NCBI RefSeq assembly: GCF_020179405.1
Contig: NZ_JAICBZ010000009.1
Coordinates: 1-64,000 of the forward strand
DNA from: Xinfangfangia pollutisoli
Lineage (GTDB): Bacteria; Pseudomonadota; Alphaproteobacteria; Rhodobacterales; Rhodobacteraceae
Direction of reading: 5' to 3'
DNA: 64,000 nucleotides
The notes beneath the pieces are model-generated. The model saw only the letters and a program-made list of their open reading frames with translations. It had not been told where the DNA came from and did not search any database. A program made the translations under genes and the position numbers. Below are positions 43,115 to 52,603 of the stretch, piece after piece (within the stretch, counting starts at the first letter, position 1; every line of letters starts with the position of its first letter).

Positions 43115-44302
43115 ATGGCCCCCGACGGACAGACCCTCGCCCCCAATGTCTATGATGCCGAAGCGATCCCCGACGCCGCGCGCGCCGAGATCGACCGGCT
43201 GCTGCTGTCGGGCGACCTGTTTCGCTACACCGCGCCGCAGGATGCGCCGGTCGCGCTGCTGGAAGCGGAATTCGCGGCGCTGATGGGCGCGCGCTATGCG
43301 CTGGCGGTGTCGTCCTGCTCGGCCGCGCTGTTCCTGTCGCTGAAGGCGCTGGATCTGCCGCGCGGCGCGAAAGTGCTGATCCCGGCCTTCACCTTCGCCG
43401 CCGTGCCCTCGTCGATCGTGCATGCCGATTGCGTGCCGGTTCTGGTCGAGGTGGGGGCGAATTACCGCGTCGACATGGCGGATTTCGCCGCCAAGCTGCC
43501 GGGCGCGGATGCGGTGATGATCAGCCATATGCGCGGCCATACCAGCGACATGGATGCGATCATGGCGCTGGCCGATGCGGCCGGCATTCCGGTGATCGAG
43601 GATGCGGCGCATTCGCTGGGCACGGAATGGCATGGGCGCAAGATCGGCACGATCGGCAAGATCGGCTGTTTCAGCTTCCAAAGCTACAAGATGGTCAATG
43701 CGGGCGAGGGCGGGATCCTGATCACCGACGACCCGGAAGTCGCGGCGCGGGCGATCATCATGTCGGGCGCCTATGAGGAAAACTGGAAGAAGCATCCGGG
43801 TCTGGCCAACAGCTGCGCGCATTGGCAGAACAAGCTGCCGCTGTACAATCTGCGCCTGCAGAACCTGTCGGCCGCGGTGATCCGCCCGCAGCTGCCCTTG
43901 GTGGCCGAACGGGTGGAAAAGGGCCGGGCGAACCATGACCATGTGGCCGACCGGCTGAACGCCAGCCCCTGGCTTGAGGTGCCGGCGCCCCTGGGCCCGG
44001 AACAGCGCGCGCCCGACTCGATCCAGTTCAACCTGGCGGGCGACTGGTCGGATGACGAGGCGCGGGCCTTCCAGCGCGCGACCAAGGCGCGCGGCGTGTC
44101 GGTGCAGGTCTTCGGGCTGAGCGAGGGCAATGCGCGGGCCTATTGGAACTGGCAGTTCCTGGGCGATCTGCCCGAGCTGCCGGCGACGCGGGCGATGCTG
44201 ATGCGGGCCTGCGACGTGCGGCTGCCGACGCGGCTGACGCGGGTCGAGCTGGATTTCATCGCCGAGGCCCTGGTGGGCGCGGCGGTCGAAGTGAAGGGCT
44301 GA
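43115..44302 (+). CDS. DegT/DnrJ/EryC1/StrS-family PLP aminotransferase
   Basis: 395 aa from ATG 43115. PLP fold-type I enzyme. Phosphate/PLP-binding S-S-C-S-A-A-L near 65, conserved P-A-F-T-F-A-A near 90, V-I-E-D-A-A-H-S near 165 and catalytic Lys in F-Q-S-Y-K-M-V-N-A-G-E-G-G (~192). The family usually aminates keto-sugars, but no sugar genes are nearby; it follows soxG by 141 bp, so a role in methylated-amine or amino-acid metabolism is possible. Confidence 0.88.
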   Translation: MAPDGQTLAPNVYDAEAIPDAARAEIDRLLLSGDLFRYTAPQDAPVALLEAEFAALMGARYALAVSSCSAALFLSLKALDLPRGAKVLIPAFTFAAVPSSIVHADCVPVLVEVGANYRVDMADFAAKLPGADAVMISHMRGHTSDMDAIMALADAAGIPVIEDAAHSLGTEWHGRKIGTIGKIGCFSFQSYKMVNAGEGGILITDDPEVAARAIIMSGAYEENWKKHPGLANSCAHWQNKLPLYNLRLQNLSAAVIRPQLPLVAERVEKGRANHDHVADRLNASPWLEVPAPLGPEQRAPDSIQFNLAGDWSDDEARAFQRATKARGVSVQVFGLSEGNARAYWNWQFLGDLPELPATRAMLMRACDVRLPTRLTRVELDFIAEALVGAAVEVKG

Positions 44303-44341
44303 CCGGCGCGGCGCCGATTTTTCGTCGAAAAATCGGGCGCG

Positions 44342-45292
44342 CTACAACACCGTCAGCGCCTCGCCCAGCCAGGGCCAGGCGGTGCGCAGCGGCGTGACCA
44401 CTTCGGTGGTGATGCGCCGGCGCAGACGCGTGGCGATCTGGCCCGGAATCTCTTGCAGCACGCCCGCGCGCGCCGACAGCGACAGGCTGCGCTCGAAGGG
44501 CTCGAAGGGCAGGGGGCGGACATCGACCGCCTCGCGGAAGCGCCGTGCCTTGTGCAGCGCCAGGGGCGTCAGGATCGCCCAGCCGCCGCCCGCCGCCACC
44601 AGCGCCAGAATGGCATGGTAACTGTCCAGCTCGAACCGCGCCGCCGGGCGCAGGCCGATCTTGGCCAGATGCGCGCCGATCTGCCGGCCCATCATGTGCC
44701 GCGCGGTGTAATGGATCAGCGGCAGATCCTCGGGCGCGCGTCCGCGCGGCGTCACCGCGACAAAGGGTTCGCGCAGGATCGGATGCACTTCGCGCCAGCT
44801 GGCCTCGGCCGAAGGGTCGTCGGGAATGTCGGCGGTCACCACCACGTCCAGCGCCCGGGTTTCCAGCTGGTCGATCAGCCGGTGCGAGGGGCCCGTCTCC
44901 AGCAGGAACCGGCAGCCCTTCAGATCGGCCGCCAGATCCGACAGAAGATGCGGGGTCACATCGGCCTCGAAATCCTCGATCATGCCCAGCCGCAGCGTCG
45001 TCAGCCCCGCCAGATCGGCCCGCGCAAGTTCGGCCCGGGCTTCCTGCGCGGCGTTCAGCATCACCTGGGCATGGCGGCGGAACATGGCGCCCGCGGGCGT
45101 CATCCGCATCGGCCTCGACGAGCGGTCAAGAAGCGGCGCCCCCAGCGCCGTCTCAAGCCCCGACAATTGCTGACTGACGGCCGAGGGGCTGACCCCCAGC
45201 CGCCGCGCCGCAGCAGAGATCGCGCCCTCTTCGGCGGCGGCGAGGAAGATCTCGATCCCCCAAAGCGTGACGCGGCCCTCGGCCTCGGCCAT
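44342..45292 (-). CDS. LysR-family transcriptional regulator
   Basis: 316 aa. HTH at residues ~10-70 (A-A-A-E-E-G-A-I-S-A-A-A-R-R-L-G-V-S-P-S). Effector domain ~95-300. Converges with the DegT gene and follows phaR by 21 bp on the same strand, so it may be co-transcribed with phaR. Target genes not determinable. Confidence 0.9.
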   Translation of the reverse strand: MAEAEGRVTLWGIEIFLAAAEEGAISAAARRLGVSPSAVSQQLSGLETALGAPLLDRSSRPMRMTPAGAMFRRHAQVMLNAAQEARAELARADLAGLTTLRLGMIEDFEADVTPHLLSDLAADLKGCRFLLETGPSHRLIDQLETRALDVVVTADIPDDPSAEASWREVHPILREPFVAVTPRGRAPEDLPLIHYTARHMMGRQIGAHLAKIGLRPAARFELDSYHAILALVAAGGGWAILTPLALHKARRFREAVDVRPLPFEPFERSLSLSARAGVLQEIPGQIATRLRRRITTEVVTPLRTAWPWLGEALTVL

Positions 45293-45313
45293 GGCGGCGC
45301 CCCCTGCGCGCGG

Positions 45314-45868
45314 TCAGAGCTTCGACAGTTTCGCCTGCAGTTCCGCAAGCTGGCGCTTGATCTCGGCGATGTCATCGGGCTTTTCGCCCGTGTCATCCTC
45401 GCGCCCCGGGCCCGACCCGGCCCAGCCCGGCACACCGCCCATCATGGATTTCAGGAAAGCCTCCTGCTGCTTGCGCAGCGCCTCGAACCCCGGCAGCGAG
45501 GCCATGGGAAGCGGGAAGGTGGTCAGGTTTTCCATCATCTTGGTCTGGCTGTTCCTGAGCATCTCGAAGCTTGAGGCCAGGAACTGCGGCATCACCGACT
45601 GCATGCCGGTGGCATAGCTGCGCACCAGATCGGTCAGCACATCGACGGGCAGAACGTTTTCGCCCTTCGATTCATGCTCGGCCACGATCTGCAGCAGATA
45701 TTGCCGCGTCAGGTCGTCGCCGGTCTTCAGATCGACGATCTGCACCTCGCGGCCCTTGCGGATGAAGCCGGCAATGTCTTCCAGCGTCACATAATCCGAC
45801 GTCTCGGTGTTGTAGAGGCGGCGGCTGGCGTAGCGCTTGATCAGCAGCGGTTTATCCGTATCGGCCAT
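45314..45868 (-). CDS. phaR: Polyhydroxyalkanoate synthesis repressor PhaR
   Basis: 184 aa. N-terminal PHB/PHA-accumulation regulator domain: I-K-R-Y-A-S-R-R-L-Y-N-T-E-T-S, V-T-L-E-D-I-A, then PHB_acc region. PhaR represses the phasin gene until granules form and titrate it. Its expected sites CTGC-N3-GCAG occur upstream of phaP and between phaC and phaZ. Confidence 0.95.
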   Translation of the reverse strand: MADTDKPLLIKRYASRRLYNTETSDYVTLEDIAGFIRKGREVQIVDLKTGDDLTRQYLLQIVAEHESKGENVLPVDVLTDLVRSYATGMQSVMPQFLASSFEMLRNSQTKMMENLTTFPLPMASLPGFEALRKQQEAFLKSMMGGVPGWAGSGPGREDDTGEKPDDIAEIKRQLAELQAKLSKL

Positions 45869-45933
45869 GCTGCGGCACCTCCCCGGCTTTTGCGTGTGCA
45901 GAGAAGCTTAAGGGCTGGGCGGAACAAAAAGCA

Positions 45934-45958
45934 AGGGCGGGCTCGATGAGCCCGCCCT
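45934..45958 (-). terminator. Rho-independent terminator after phaP
   Basis: Perfect 11-bp stem (45934-45944 with 45948-45958) with a 3-nt loop, then U-rich tract on the minus strand (TTTTTG from 45928 downward). Separates phaP from phaR. Confidence 0.85.
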
Positions 45959-46000
45959 GCGATCTTACTTGTTACCGGCCTGGGGCCGACCTTGGGCGCC

Positions 46001-46450
46001 TTACTTGGCGGCCGAGGCAACCTTCTTGGCGGCGGTCGTCACTTCGGCGGTCGCCTTCTGCACCGCGGCGGAAGCTTCGGCCGACATGTCCTTGCCGGCG
46101 GCCAGCATCAGCTCGACGGTTTCCATTTGCACCTTCTTCGCCACTTCGGCGAAAGCGGCCATGTTTTCGGCGGCCATTTCAGCAGCGGCCGAAGCGAAAT
46201 CGGTCACCGACTTGGTGTAATCGGCCGGGTCAGCCTTGGCCTTGGCGACGTCGCCGATCTTGGCGATCGCGTCCTTGGCCCATTTGGCCGAGATCTCGGT
46301 CGACTTTTCGGCAGCTTCCAGCGCGACCTTGGCGAATTTCTCGCCGAAAGCGGCCTGGTTCTTGAACGCGTTCTGGAACGCAGCGGTGTCGACCGGGAAA
46401 GCTGCCATCATCTCTTGCATCACTTTGGTGAAGTCGGGGGTCTTGGTCAT
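46001..46450 (-). CDS. phaP: Phasin PhaP
   Basis: 149 aa, Ala/Lys-rich, almost wholly amphipathic helix, beginning M-T-K-T-P-D-F-T-K-V-M. Granule-coating protein of PHA inclusions. Phasin-family F-G-E-K-F-A-K-V-A-L-E-A. Preceded by a strong promoter with two PhaR sites. Confidence 0.94.
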   Translation of the reverse strand: MTKTPDFTKVMQEMMAAFPVDTAAFQNAFKNQAAFGEKFAKVALEAAEKSTEISAKWAKDAIAKIGDVAKAKADPADYTKSVTDFASAAAEMAAENMAAFAEVAKKVQMETVELMLAAGKDMSAEASAAVQKATAEVTTAAKKVASAAK

Positions 46451-46493
46451 TTCGGTTTCTCCTGAGGAAAGGGTCTGCCTGTTTCCTAAGCAC

Positions 46494-46541
46494 TATATAC
46501 ATGCTGCAGTGCAGCATTTCAAGTATATTTCTGCAATGCAG
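46494..46541 (-). promoter_or_regulatory. phaP promoter with two PhaR operators
   Basis: On the minus strand: -35 TTGAAA (46522-46517), 17-nt spacer, -10 TATATA (46499-46494). One CTGC-N3-GCAG site (46504-46514) lies in the spacer, a second (46531-46541) just upstream, centres 27 bp apart. Occupied PhaR would block polymerase. Confidence 0.85.
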
Positions 46542-46802
46542 CATTAGCAGGAGTCGATTGCAGCGCTATGACATTCAGCCGGAAGTGGAATGACGCTGCG
46601 TCAATGAATGCTGTCGGCCAAGTGCTTGACGGCGGCTGATTTCCCGCAGCCAGACCCGGGGCGCCGCCGCGCTGGCGCACCTTTGCCGCGGGCCTGCCGG
46701 ACAGGCCCCGGGGCGCCGGTCGGGCGGCGGCAGGCCCCCATCCGTCAGCGAAAGGGCCGACCCCAGGGGGCCGGCCCGTCGCCGCAACGCCGGAAAGGCG
46801 AA
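46542..46802. other. phaC-phaP intergenic remainder
   Basis: GC-rich. Complementary GGCC/GGGCC runs near 46750-46790 could form a terminator hairpin for phaC, but no U tract was found. No gene seen. Confidence 0.4.
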
Positions 46803-48617
46803 TCAGGTCTGGGGCGTGGCGGGGGCGCCCAGGACATAGGTGCCGGGCGCGGCGGCCAGGATCGGCGCGCCCGTGCTGCCGGGCACGCGCGCGGGCACCA
46901 TCGGCCCCGAAGACTGCGCCAGCCAGTCGCGCCAGCGCGGCCACCAGCTGCCCGGGGTCTTCGACGCAGCCGCAAGCCAGGCCTCGGGCGTGCCGGCCAC
47001 CGGGCCGGGATTGGTGTAATGGCCGTATTTGCCCTTGGAGGGCGGGTTGATGATTCCGGCGATATGGCCCGATTCCGACAGGATGAAGGTCTTGTCTTCC
47101 GATCCCATCTGCCGGATCCCCGAGAAACTGGCCTTCCAGGGGGCGATATGATCGGTTTCGCAGGCAATGGCGCACAGCGGCACCTTCACATCCGCCAGCG
47201 AGACCGGCCGGTCAAAGACCTTGAATTCGCCGCGCGCCAGCTTGTCCTGCTGACACAGGCCGCGCAGGTATTGCATGGCCATCTTGGCGGGAAGATTGGT
47301 CGAGTCGCCATTCCAGAACAGCAGATCGAAAGCCGGCGGCGTTTCGCCCAGCATGTAGCTTTTGATCGCCGGCCCATAGATCAGGTCATTCGATCGCAGG
47401 AACGAGAAGGTGCGCTGCATGTACAGCTTGTCCAGAATCCCGTCCGCCGCGGTCTGCCGGTCCAGCCCGTCGATGAAATCATCGGTCAGGAAGGCGCCGA
47501 ATTCGCCCGCATCCGAGAAATCGGTCATGGTGGTGAAGAAGGTAGCGGTCTTCACCGTCTGGTCGCCCGCCTTCTGCAGATGCGCCAGCGTCAGCGACAG
47601 GGTGGTGCCGGCGATGCAATAGCCCACGGCGTTGATCTGCTTCTCGCCGGTGATGCGCCGCGTCTCGGCCATGGCGCGCAGATAGCCGTCGCGGATATAG
47701 TCATCCAGGCCCACCTCGGCATAAGAGGCGTCGGGGTTGACCCAGGACACCACGAACAGCGTGAAGCCCTGATCGACGATCCACTTGATCAGCGAATTCT
47801 GCGGCTTCAGATCCATGATGTAGAATTTGTTGATCCAGGGCGGGAAGATCAGCAGCGGCGTCTGATGCACCGTCTCGGTCGTGGGCGCGTATTGGATCAG
47901 TTCGAACAGGTGATTGCGGTAGACGACCGAGCCGGGGGTGGTGGCCAGGTTGCTGCCCACCTTGAAGGCTTCGGTATCGGCCAGGGTGACGATCAGCTCG
48001 CCCTTGTTGGTCTCGATGTCGCGGACCAGATTCTCCAGCCCCTGCACCAGACTGGCGCCGTCGGTTTCGACCGCCTTTTCCAGCGCTTCGGGATTGGTGC
48101 CCAGGAAATTCGTCGGGCTGAACATGTCGACGATCTGGCGGGTGAAATATTCGACTCGGCGCCGGTCTTCCGGGGGCAGCTGTTCCATGTCCCCGACGGC
48201 GGTCATGATCGCCTCGGAGTTCATCTGATACTGTTGTTTGAGGAAATTGAAGAAAGGGTGTGTTTCCCAAAGCGGATTCTGAAAGCGCCGATCCTTCGGA
48301 TTCGGATCCTCGGGCGCCTTCAATTCGCCCTTGGCCAAAAGCTGCTGCGCCTCGACATAATGCTTCAGCGTCTTGCCCCAATAGGCGATCTGATGTTCCA
48401 GAACCCGGGCGGGATTCTGCATCATTTCCGCAAGATAGGCGGTGGCGGCCTTCATATACAGCTCGGACGAGGGGGCATCCAGCGCCGGGTCGTGCAGGCG
48501 GCGCTGGGCCAGGGCGGCGGCCAGGCGCTTGGACAGGTCGTCCATCTTCTGCAGATTGGTGTTCAGTCGATCCTGACGCAGGACCGCGTCATCAGAGCCC
48601 GTTGTCATGATCCTCAT
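46803..48617 (-). CDS. phaC: Class I poly(R)-hydroxyalkanoate synthase PhaC
   Basis: 604 aa, typical class I length. Polymerises (R)-3-hydroxyacyl-CoA at the granule surface. Lipase-like box G-Y-C-I-A-G with catalytic Cys (residue ~330), acidic residue region, and His in S-E-S-G-H-I-A-G. N-terminal PhaC domain and P-P-W-I-N-K-F-Y-I-M-D-L. Divergent from phaZ. Confidence 0.96.
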   Translation of the reverse strand: MRIMTTGSDDAVLRQDRLNTNLQKMDDLSKRLAAALAQRRLHDPALDAPSSELYMKAATAYLAEMMQNPARVLEHQIAYWGKTLKHYVEAQQLLAKGELKAPEDPNPKDRRFQNPLWETHPFFNFLKQQYQMNSEAIMTAVGDMEQLPPEDRRRVEYFTRQIVDMFSPTNFLGTNPEALEKAVETDGASLVQGLENLVRDIETNKGELIVTLADTEAFKVGSNLATTPGSVVYRNHLFELIQYAPTTETVHQTPLLIFPPWINKFYIMDLKPQNSLIKWIVDQGFTLFVVSWVNPDASYAEVGLDDYIRDGYLRAMAETRRITGEKQINAVGYCIAGTTLSLTLAHLQKAGDQTVKTATFFTTMTDFSDAGEFGAFLTDDFIDGLDRQTAADGILDKLYMQRTFSFLRSNDLIYGPAIKSYMLGETPPAFDLLFWNGDSTNLPAKMAMQYLRGLCQQDKLARGEFKVFDRPVSLADVKVPLCAIACETDHIAPWKASFSGIRQMGSEDKTFILSESGHIAGIINPPSKGKYGHYTNPGPVAGTPEAWLAAASKTPGSWWPRWRDWLAQSSGPMVPARVPGSTGAPILAAAPGTYVLGAPATPQT

Positions 48618-48631
48618 TCCCCCCTATCTTG

Positions 48632-48642
48632 CTGCCACGCAG
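48632..48642. promoter_or_regulatory. PhaR operator between phaC and phaZ
   Basis: CTGC-CAC-GCAG, matching the site type at phaP, in the 96-bp divergent region, 15 bp from the phaC start. Suggests PhaR controls phaC, and possibly phaZ. Confidence 0.75.
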
Positions 48643-48713
48643 CATAGCGTCGCCGGCCTCGGGGGGACATGCGGCGGAACAGCCGGGGCCCCTCTCCCGG
48701 GCAAGGAGACGCG

Positions 48714-49994
48714 ATGAAGTATATGGCGACCTACGATCTGATGGAAAGCGTCCGCAACACCAATGAGTGGTTGGGCGCCTCGGCCCGCGCGCTGGCCTCG
48801 TACCCGCTTTTCGCCCTGTCGCCCAATCCGATGCTTCCGCTTCTTGCCGCCTGGGGCGAAGTGACCGAGCGCAGCTTCGCACGGATGGTCACGAAACCCG
48901 ACTGGGGCATCCGCTCGATCGTCGGCCCCGAGGGCCAGGACCATCTGGTCGATGTGAAGACCGTGGTGGCAAAGCCCTTCGGCAATCTGATCCATTTCTC
49001 GGTCCGCCGCCGGGCGCCGATGGCGCGCAAGATCCTGCTGGTCGCGCCGATGTCGGGCCATTACGCCACGCTGATGCGGTCAACCGTCGCCTCGCTTCTG
49101 CCCGATGCCGAGGTCTATGTGACCGACTGGCACAATGCCCGCGACATTCCCGTCAGCGAGGGCAAGTTCTGCGTCGAGGATTACACGCTCTATCTGGTTG
49201 AATTCCTGCGCCATATGGGGCCGGACACCAATCTGATCGCCGTCTGTCAGCCCGCGCCTTTGGCGCTGGCCGCCGTGGCCTATCTGGCCGAGGAAGACCC
49301 CGCCGCCCAGCCGCGCACCATGACGCTGATCGGCGGCCCGATCGACCCGGACGCCGCCGCGACCGAAGTCACCGATTTCGGCCGCCGGGTGACGATGGGG
49401 CAGCTGGAACATCTGGCGATCCAGCGTGTCGGCTTCAAATACAAGGGCGCGGGGCGGCTGGTCTATCCGGGCTTGCTGCAGCTGGCGGGCTTCATGTCGA
49501 TGAATGCCGAACGGCATTCCCAGGCCTTTGGCGAGCAGATCCTGCGGGTCGCGCGCGGCGAGGCGGGCGATCACGACGCGCATAACCGCTTCTATGACGA
49601 ATATCTGGCGGTCATGGACATGACGGCGGAATTCTACCTGTCGACCGTCGAGCGGTTGTTCAAGAATGGCGAGATCGCGAAGAACATCTTCACCGTCGCG
49701 GGCAAGCGGGTGGATATCGGCAAGATCACCCAGGTCGCGGTCAAGACGGTGGAAGGGGCGAATGACGATATCTCGGCCCCCGGCCAATGCGTCGCGGCGC
49801 TGCGCCTGCTGACCGGGCTGCCGGATTCGATGAAGGCCAACCATCTGGAGCCGGGCGCGGGCCATTACGGCATCTTCGCCGGCAAGAGCTGGCGGCTGAA
49901 CATCCGCCCGCTGGTGCTAAGCTTCATCGACGCCAATGCCGGCGCGCCGCGTCCGCAGAAGAAAGCGCCGATCAAGCTGGCGGCCTCGAACTAG
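48714..49994 (+). CDS. phaZ: Intracellular poly-3-hydroxybutyrate depolymerase PhaZ
   Basis: 426 aa from ATG 48714 (AAGGAGA 6 nt upstream). Degrades stored PHB. Nucleophile Cys in V-C-Q-P-A-P (~residue 180); H-Y-A-T-L-M-R and C-terminal G-A-G-H-Y-G-I-F with catalytic His. Cytoplasmic, no signal peptide. Transcribed away from phaC; terminator follows. Confidence 0.95.
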   Translation: MKYMATYDLMESVRNTNEWLGASARALASYPLFALSPNPMLPLLAAWGEVTERSFARMVTKPDWGIRSIVGPEGQDHLVDVKTVVAKPFGNLIHFSVRRRAPMARKILLVAPMSGHYATLMRSTVASLLPDAEVYVTDWHNARDIPVSEGKFCVEDYTLYLVEFLRHMGPDTNLIAVCQPAPLALAAVAYLAEEDPAAQPRTMTLIGGPIDPDAAATEVTDFGRRVTMGQLEHLAIQRVGFKYKGAGRLVYPGLLQLAGFMSMNAERHSQAFGEQILRVARGEAGDHDAHNRFYDEYLAVMDMTAEFYLSTVERLFKNGEIAKNIFTVAGKRVDIGKITQVAVKTVEGANDDISAPGQCVAALRLLTGLPDSMKANHLEPGAGHYGIFAGKSWRLNIRPLVLSFIDANAGAPRPQKKAPIKLAASN

Positions 49995-50006
49995 GGCGTA
50001 AGGGCA

Positions 50007-50029
50007 GGGGCGCCACGGCGCCCCTTTTT
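50007..50029 (+). terminator. Terminator after phaZ
   Basis: GGGGCGCC (50007-50014) and GGCGCCCC (50017-50024) with a minimal loop, then five T's. Lies 12 bp after the phaZ stop and touches the stop of the convergent hydrolase. Confidence 0.85.
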
Positions 50030-51018
50030 CAGTCCTGAGCCCAGCCCTTGGCCCAGTCCAGGATCAGATCCACCACCGCTTCGGTCTGGCCGGGCGACAG
50101 GATGTCGCCGGCGATCACATGGCGCATCGGATCGTCGCCGGCCTGCATCTGGCGGGGCTCGATCCGCACCTTGCCGCCCCAGGCCTGGGTGACGGGCCAG
50201 ATCGCCGCCGGGTCGATCACCTGATCCTCGGGCGCATAGATCACCAGAAGCGGCATTTTCGCCCGGGTGTAATCCAGCCCCCGCGCCTCGCGCAGCAGCG
50301 CCGCCATCGGGAAGGCCGCGACCGAAGGGTAGCGCGTCGTCCAATAGCGCGCGCGCTCGGCATTGCCCGTGTCGACGCCCAGCGTGTCGCCGGCGATCCA
50401 GGGCGCCCAGACCCGCGCGAAGGGCAGGTCCAGAAGGAAGGCGCCCCTCAGCCGCAGGCCGAAATTCGGCGAGACCATGACGATTCCGGCCAGATCCGGG
50501 TTCAGAAGCGGGTCGGTCGCGGCGATTGCCGCCAGCGTGCCTCCGGTCGAGGTGGAAATCACCAGCACCCGCTGCCCCAGCCGCCGCCCGATCGCCAGCG
50601 CCTCGGCCGTGTCCTCGATCCAGTCGCCGGCCTCGGGTTCGGCCATCGCATCCGGCCCGCGGCCATGGCCGGCCAGCCGGGTGAAGAACAGATTGGCCCC
50701 CAGCGCCTTTGCCACCTCGTCGGGGACGGGGCGGATTTCCTGGCCGGTGGCCGAGAAGCCATGCAGATAGACCACTGCCAGCGGCGTCTGCACACCCGGC
50801 GCGCCGGCCCAGAGGATGCGCTTCTGCGTGCCGGGGGTGATGTCGGGAAAGCGCGCTTCTTCGCGTGCCAGATACTGGTCCAGATCCGCGCCCAGCCGCG
50901 CCGGGTCGAAGCTGATCTCGCGATCCACCCGGTCTTGCGGCGCCAGCGCCCAGATCAGCGCCAGCACCGCGGCCAGCGCCAGCAGCGCCGCCGCGATCCG
51001 CGCCCCGATCCGCCGCAT
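50029..51018 (-). CDS. Membrane-anchored alpha/beta hydrolase
   Basis: 329 aa. N-terminal hydrophobic segment (~8-26: A-A-L-L-A-L-A-A-V-L-A-L-I) acts as signal anchor. Hydrolase fold: Y-L-H-G-F near 86, nucleophile elbow in S-T-S-T-G-G near 155, Y-A-P-E-D-Q near 265 and His in M-R-H-V near 300. Substrate unknown. Starts 1 bp after the stop of the next hydrolase gene. Confidence 0.85.
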   Translation of the reverse strand: MRRIGARIAAALLALAAVLALIWALAPQDRVDREISFDPARLGADLDQYLAREEARFPDITPGTQKRILWAGAPGVQTPLAVVYLHGFSATGQEIRPVPDEVAKALGANLFFTRLAGHGRGPDAMAEPEAGDWIEDTAEALAIGRRLGQRVLVISTSTGGTLAAIAATDPLLNPDLAGIVMVSPNFGLRLRGAFLLDLPFARVWAPWIAGDTLGVDTGNAERARYWTTRYPSVAAFPMAALLREARGLDYTRAKMPLLVIYAPEDQVIDPAAIWPVTQAWGGKVRIEPRQMQAGDDPMRHVIAGDILSPGQTEAVVDLILDWAKGWAQD

Positions 51019-51019
51019 C

Positions 51020-51763
51020 TCAGACCCGCCCCAGCACGTCGTCCACCGCCGCGGCGATCAGCGCCAGACAGTCGGGGGTCGAGAAGCGGTGATCGGCGCC
51101 CTTGACCAGGGTCAGCCGAAGATCGGGGCCGGTCGCATGGTCGAGAAGCGTCAGCGCCACCTCGGGCAGCACGTCGCGATCGGCCGTGCCCTGCAGCAGC
51201 CGCACCGGGAAGGGCAGGGGCAGCGGCGCGGTCAGCACCTGCTGCCGGGCGCCATCCTCGAACAGGCGCCTGGTGAACAGATAGGGCGCGCCATAGTCTG
51301 AAGGCAGATGCGTGCGGCCGGTGGCTTCCACCTCGTGCCGCTGCGCCTCGGTCAATTCGTCGCGCCAGGTCCGCAGGGTGAAATCCGGCGCCGCGGCGAT
51401 CGTGACCAGACCGGCGATGCGGTCGGGGATCTGGCGCGTCATCAGCAGCGAGATCCAGCCGCCCATGGACGAGCCGACCAGCACCTGCGGCCCCGTCGTC
51501 AGCGTTTCAATCGCGGCGCGGGCATCTTCGGCCCAGTCGCCGATGCAGCCGTCTTCAAAGGCGCCCGAGGATTGGCCATGGCCGGAATAGTCGAAGCGCA
51601 GGAAGGCGCGGCCCTGGGCGCGGGCCCAATCGTGCAGGTAGCTGGCCTTCGAGCCCTGCATGTCGGAATTGAACCCGCCCAGAAACACGATGCCGGGGCC
51701 TTTGCCGGTGGTCTGTTCATAGGCCAGGCGGCGGCCGGTGGGCGTGGTCAGATGGTCGGGCAT
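51020..51763 (-). CDS. Alpha/beta hydrolase, ABHD10-like
   Basis: 247 aa. [11 protein letters not shown] near 25, F-D-Y-S-G-H-G-Q-S near 57, nucleophile elbow G-S-S-M-G-G near 97, D-R-D-V near 195, and G-A-D-H-R-F near 225 (catalytic His). The G-G-F-x-S-D-M start is typical of the ABHD10/acyl-protein-thioesterase-like group. Precedes the membrane-anchored hydrolase in the same operon. Confidence 0.86.
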   Translation of the reverse strand: MPDHLTTPTGRRLAYEQTTGKGPGIVFLGGFNSDMQGSKASYLHDWARAQGRAFLRFDYSGHGQSSGAFEDGCIGDWAEDARAAIETLTTGPQVLVGSSMGGWISLLMTRQIPDRIAGLVTIAAAPDFTLRTWRDELTEAQRHEVEATGRTHLPSDYGAPYLFTRRLFEDGARQQVLTAPLPLPFPVRLLQGTADRDVLPEVALTLLDHATGPDLRLTLVKGADHRFSTPDCLALIAAAVDDVLGRV

Positions 51764-51787
51764 TGCGGTCTCCTGTCGGGGGCAAGC

Positions 51788-52450
51788 CTAGCCCGCGTCG
51801 ATCGACTGCGCCAGAACCCGGCTGATCTGGGTCAGCGTCAGGCCCGATTCCGCCTGCCAGGCGTTGAAGGCCGCCTGCACCGCCTTCAGCGCCTTGGCCG
51901 AGGTGGCGGGGCCCGCGATCACCCCTTCCTCTTGCAGCCGCGCCACCACGTCGCGCGACAGCAAGAACCCCTCCTTGCCCATGAACCGCAGCATATAGGC
52001 GCCGGTATTGCCACCCAACCGGCTGAAGCGCGCATTCAGATCGGCCAGAAGGCCCGCGAAATCGCTGGCGGGCCAATCGGCCACGCGGCGGCCAAGGCCG
52101 GGGTTGGCGGCCAGTTCGACGCCATTGTCGCGGATCGCCACGATCTTCGCGCCCGAGCGGATCACGCGCGGGTCCGACAGCAGCGCGTCCAACTCGTCCC
52201 CCTCGATCAGGGCGACGCGGCCGGGCGCGAAGCCGTGGAAGGCCGCTTCGATGCCGGGCCATTTCGCCTCGACCACCGACCAACTGATGCCGGCCTGGAA
52301 AATGCCCTTGGCCATCTGCGCCAGCCAGCGGTCGTCGGGGATGGCGGCCAGTTCGGCCGCCGATTTGACCGGCGCGGCGCCGGCCAGAACAGCCTCGGCG
52401 CTGCCCTTGCGGGCGGCGGCGATGGCGAGGATCTCGGCGAATGCACGCAT
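51788..52450 (-). CDS. DNA-3-methyladenine glycosylase I family protein
   Basis: 220 aa. Helix-hairpin-helix-like repair glycosylase resembling Tag: [18 protein letters not shown] (~48-66), then I-V-A-I-R-D-N and a helical C-terminus. Would excise alkylated adenine. Same strand as the two hydrolases, 24 bp upstream of them. Confidence 0.82.
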   Translation of the reverse strand: MRAFAEILAIAAARKGSAEAVLAGAAPVKSAAELAAIPDDRWLAQMAKGIFQAGISWSVVEAKWPGIEAAFHGFAPGRVALIEGDELDALLSDPRVIRSGAKIVAIRDNGVELAANPGLGRRVADWPASDFAGLLADLNARFSRLGGNTGAYMLRFMGKEGFLLSRDVVARLQEEGVIAGPATSAKALKAVQAAFNAWQAESGLTLTQISRVLAQSIDAG

Positions 52451-52603
52451 GGGGGCCTCCTGTCCTGCTGCGGCGAAACTGCCAGTTCCGCCCGATCACG
52501 GCAAGGCGGGGGCTTGACGACGCCCGGGCCCGGGGGCAATCAGGCGCCCCATATAACCCGCAACCGGGCGTTTCGTAGGCGCCAGAACGACGAGGATCAG
52601 GCC

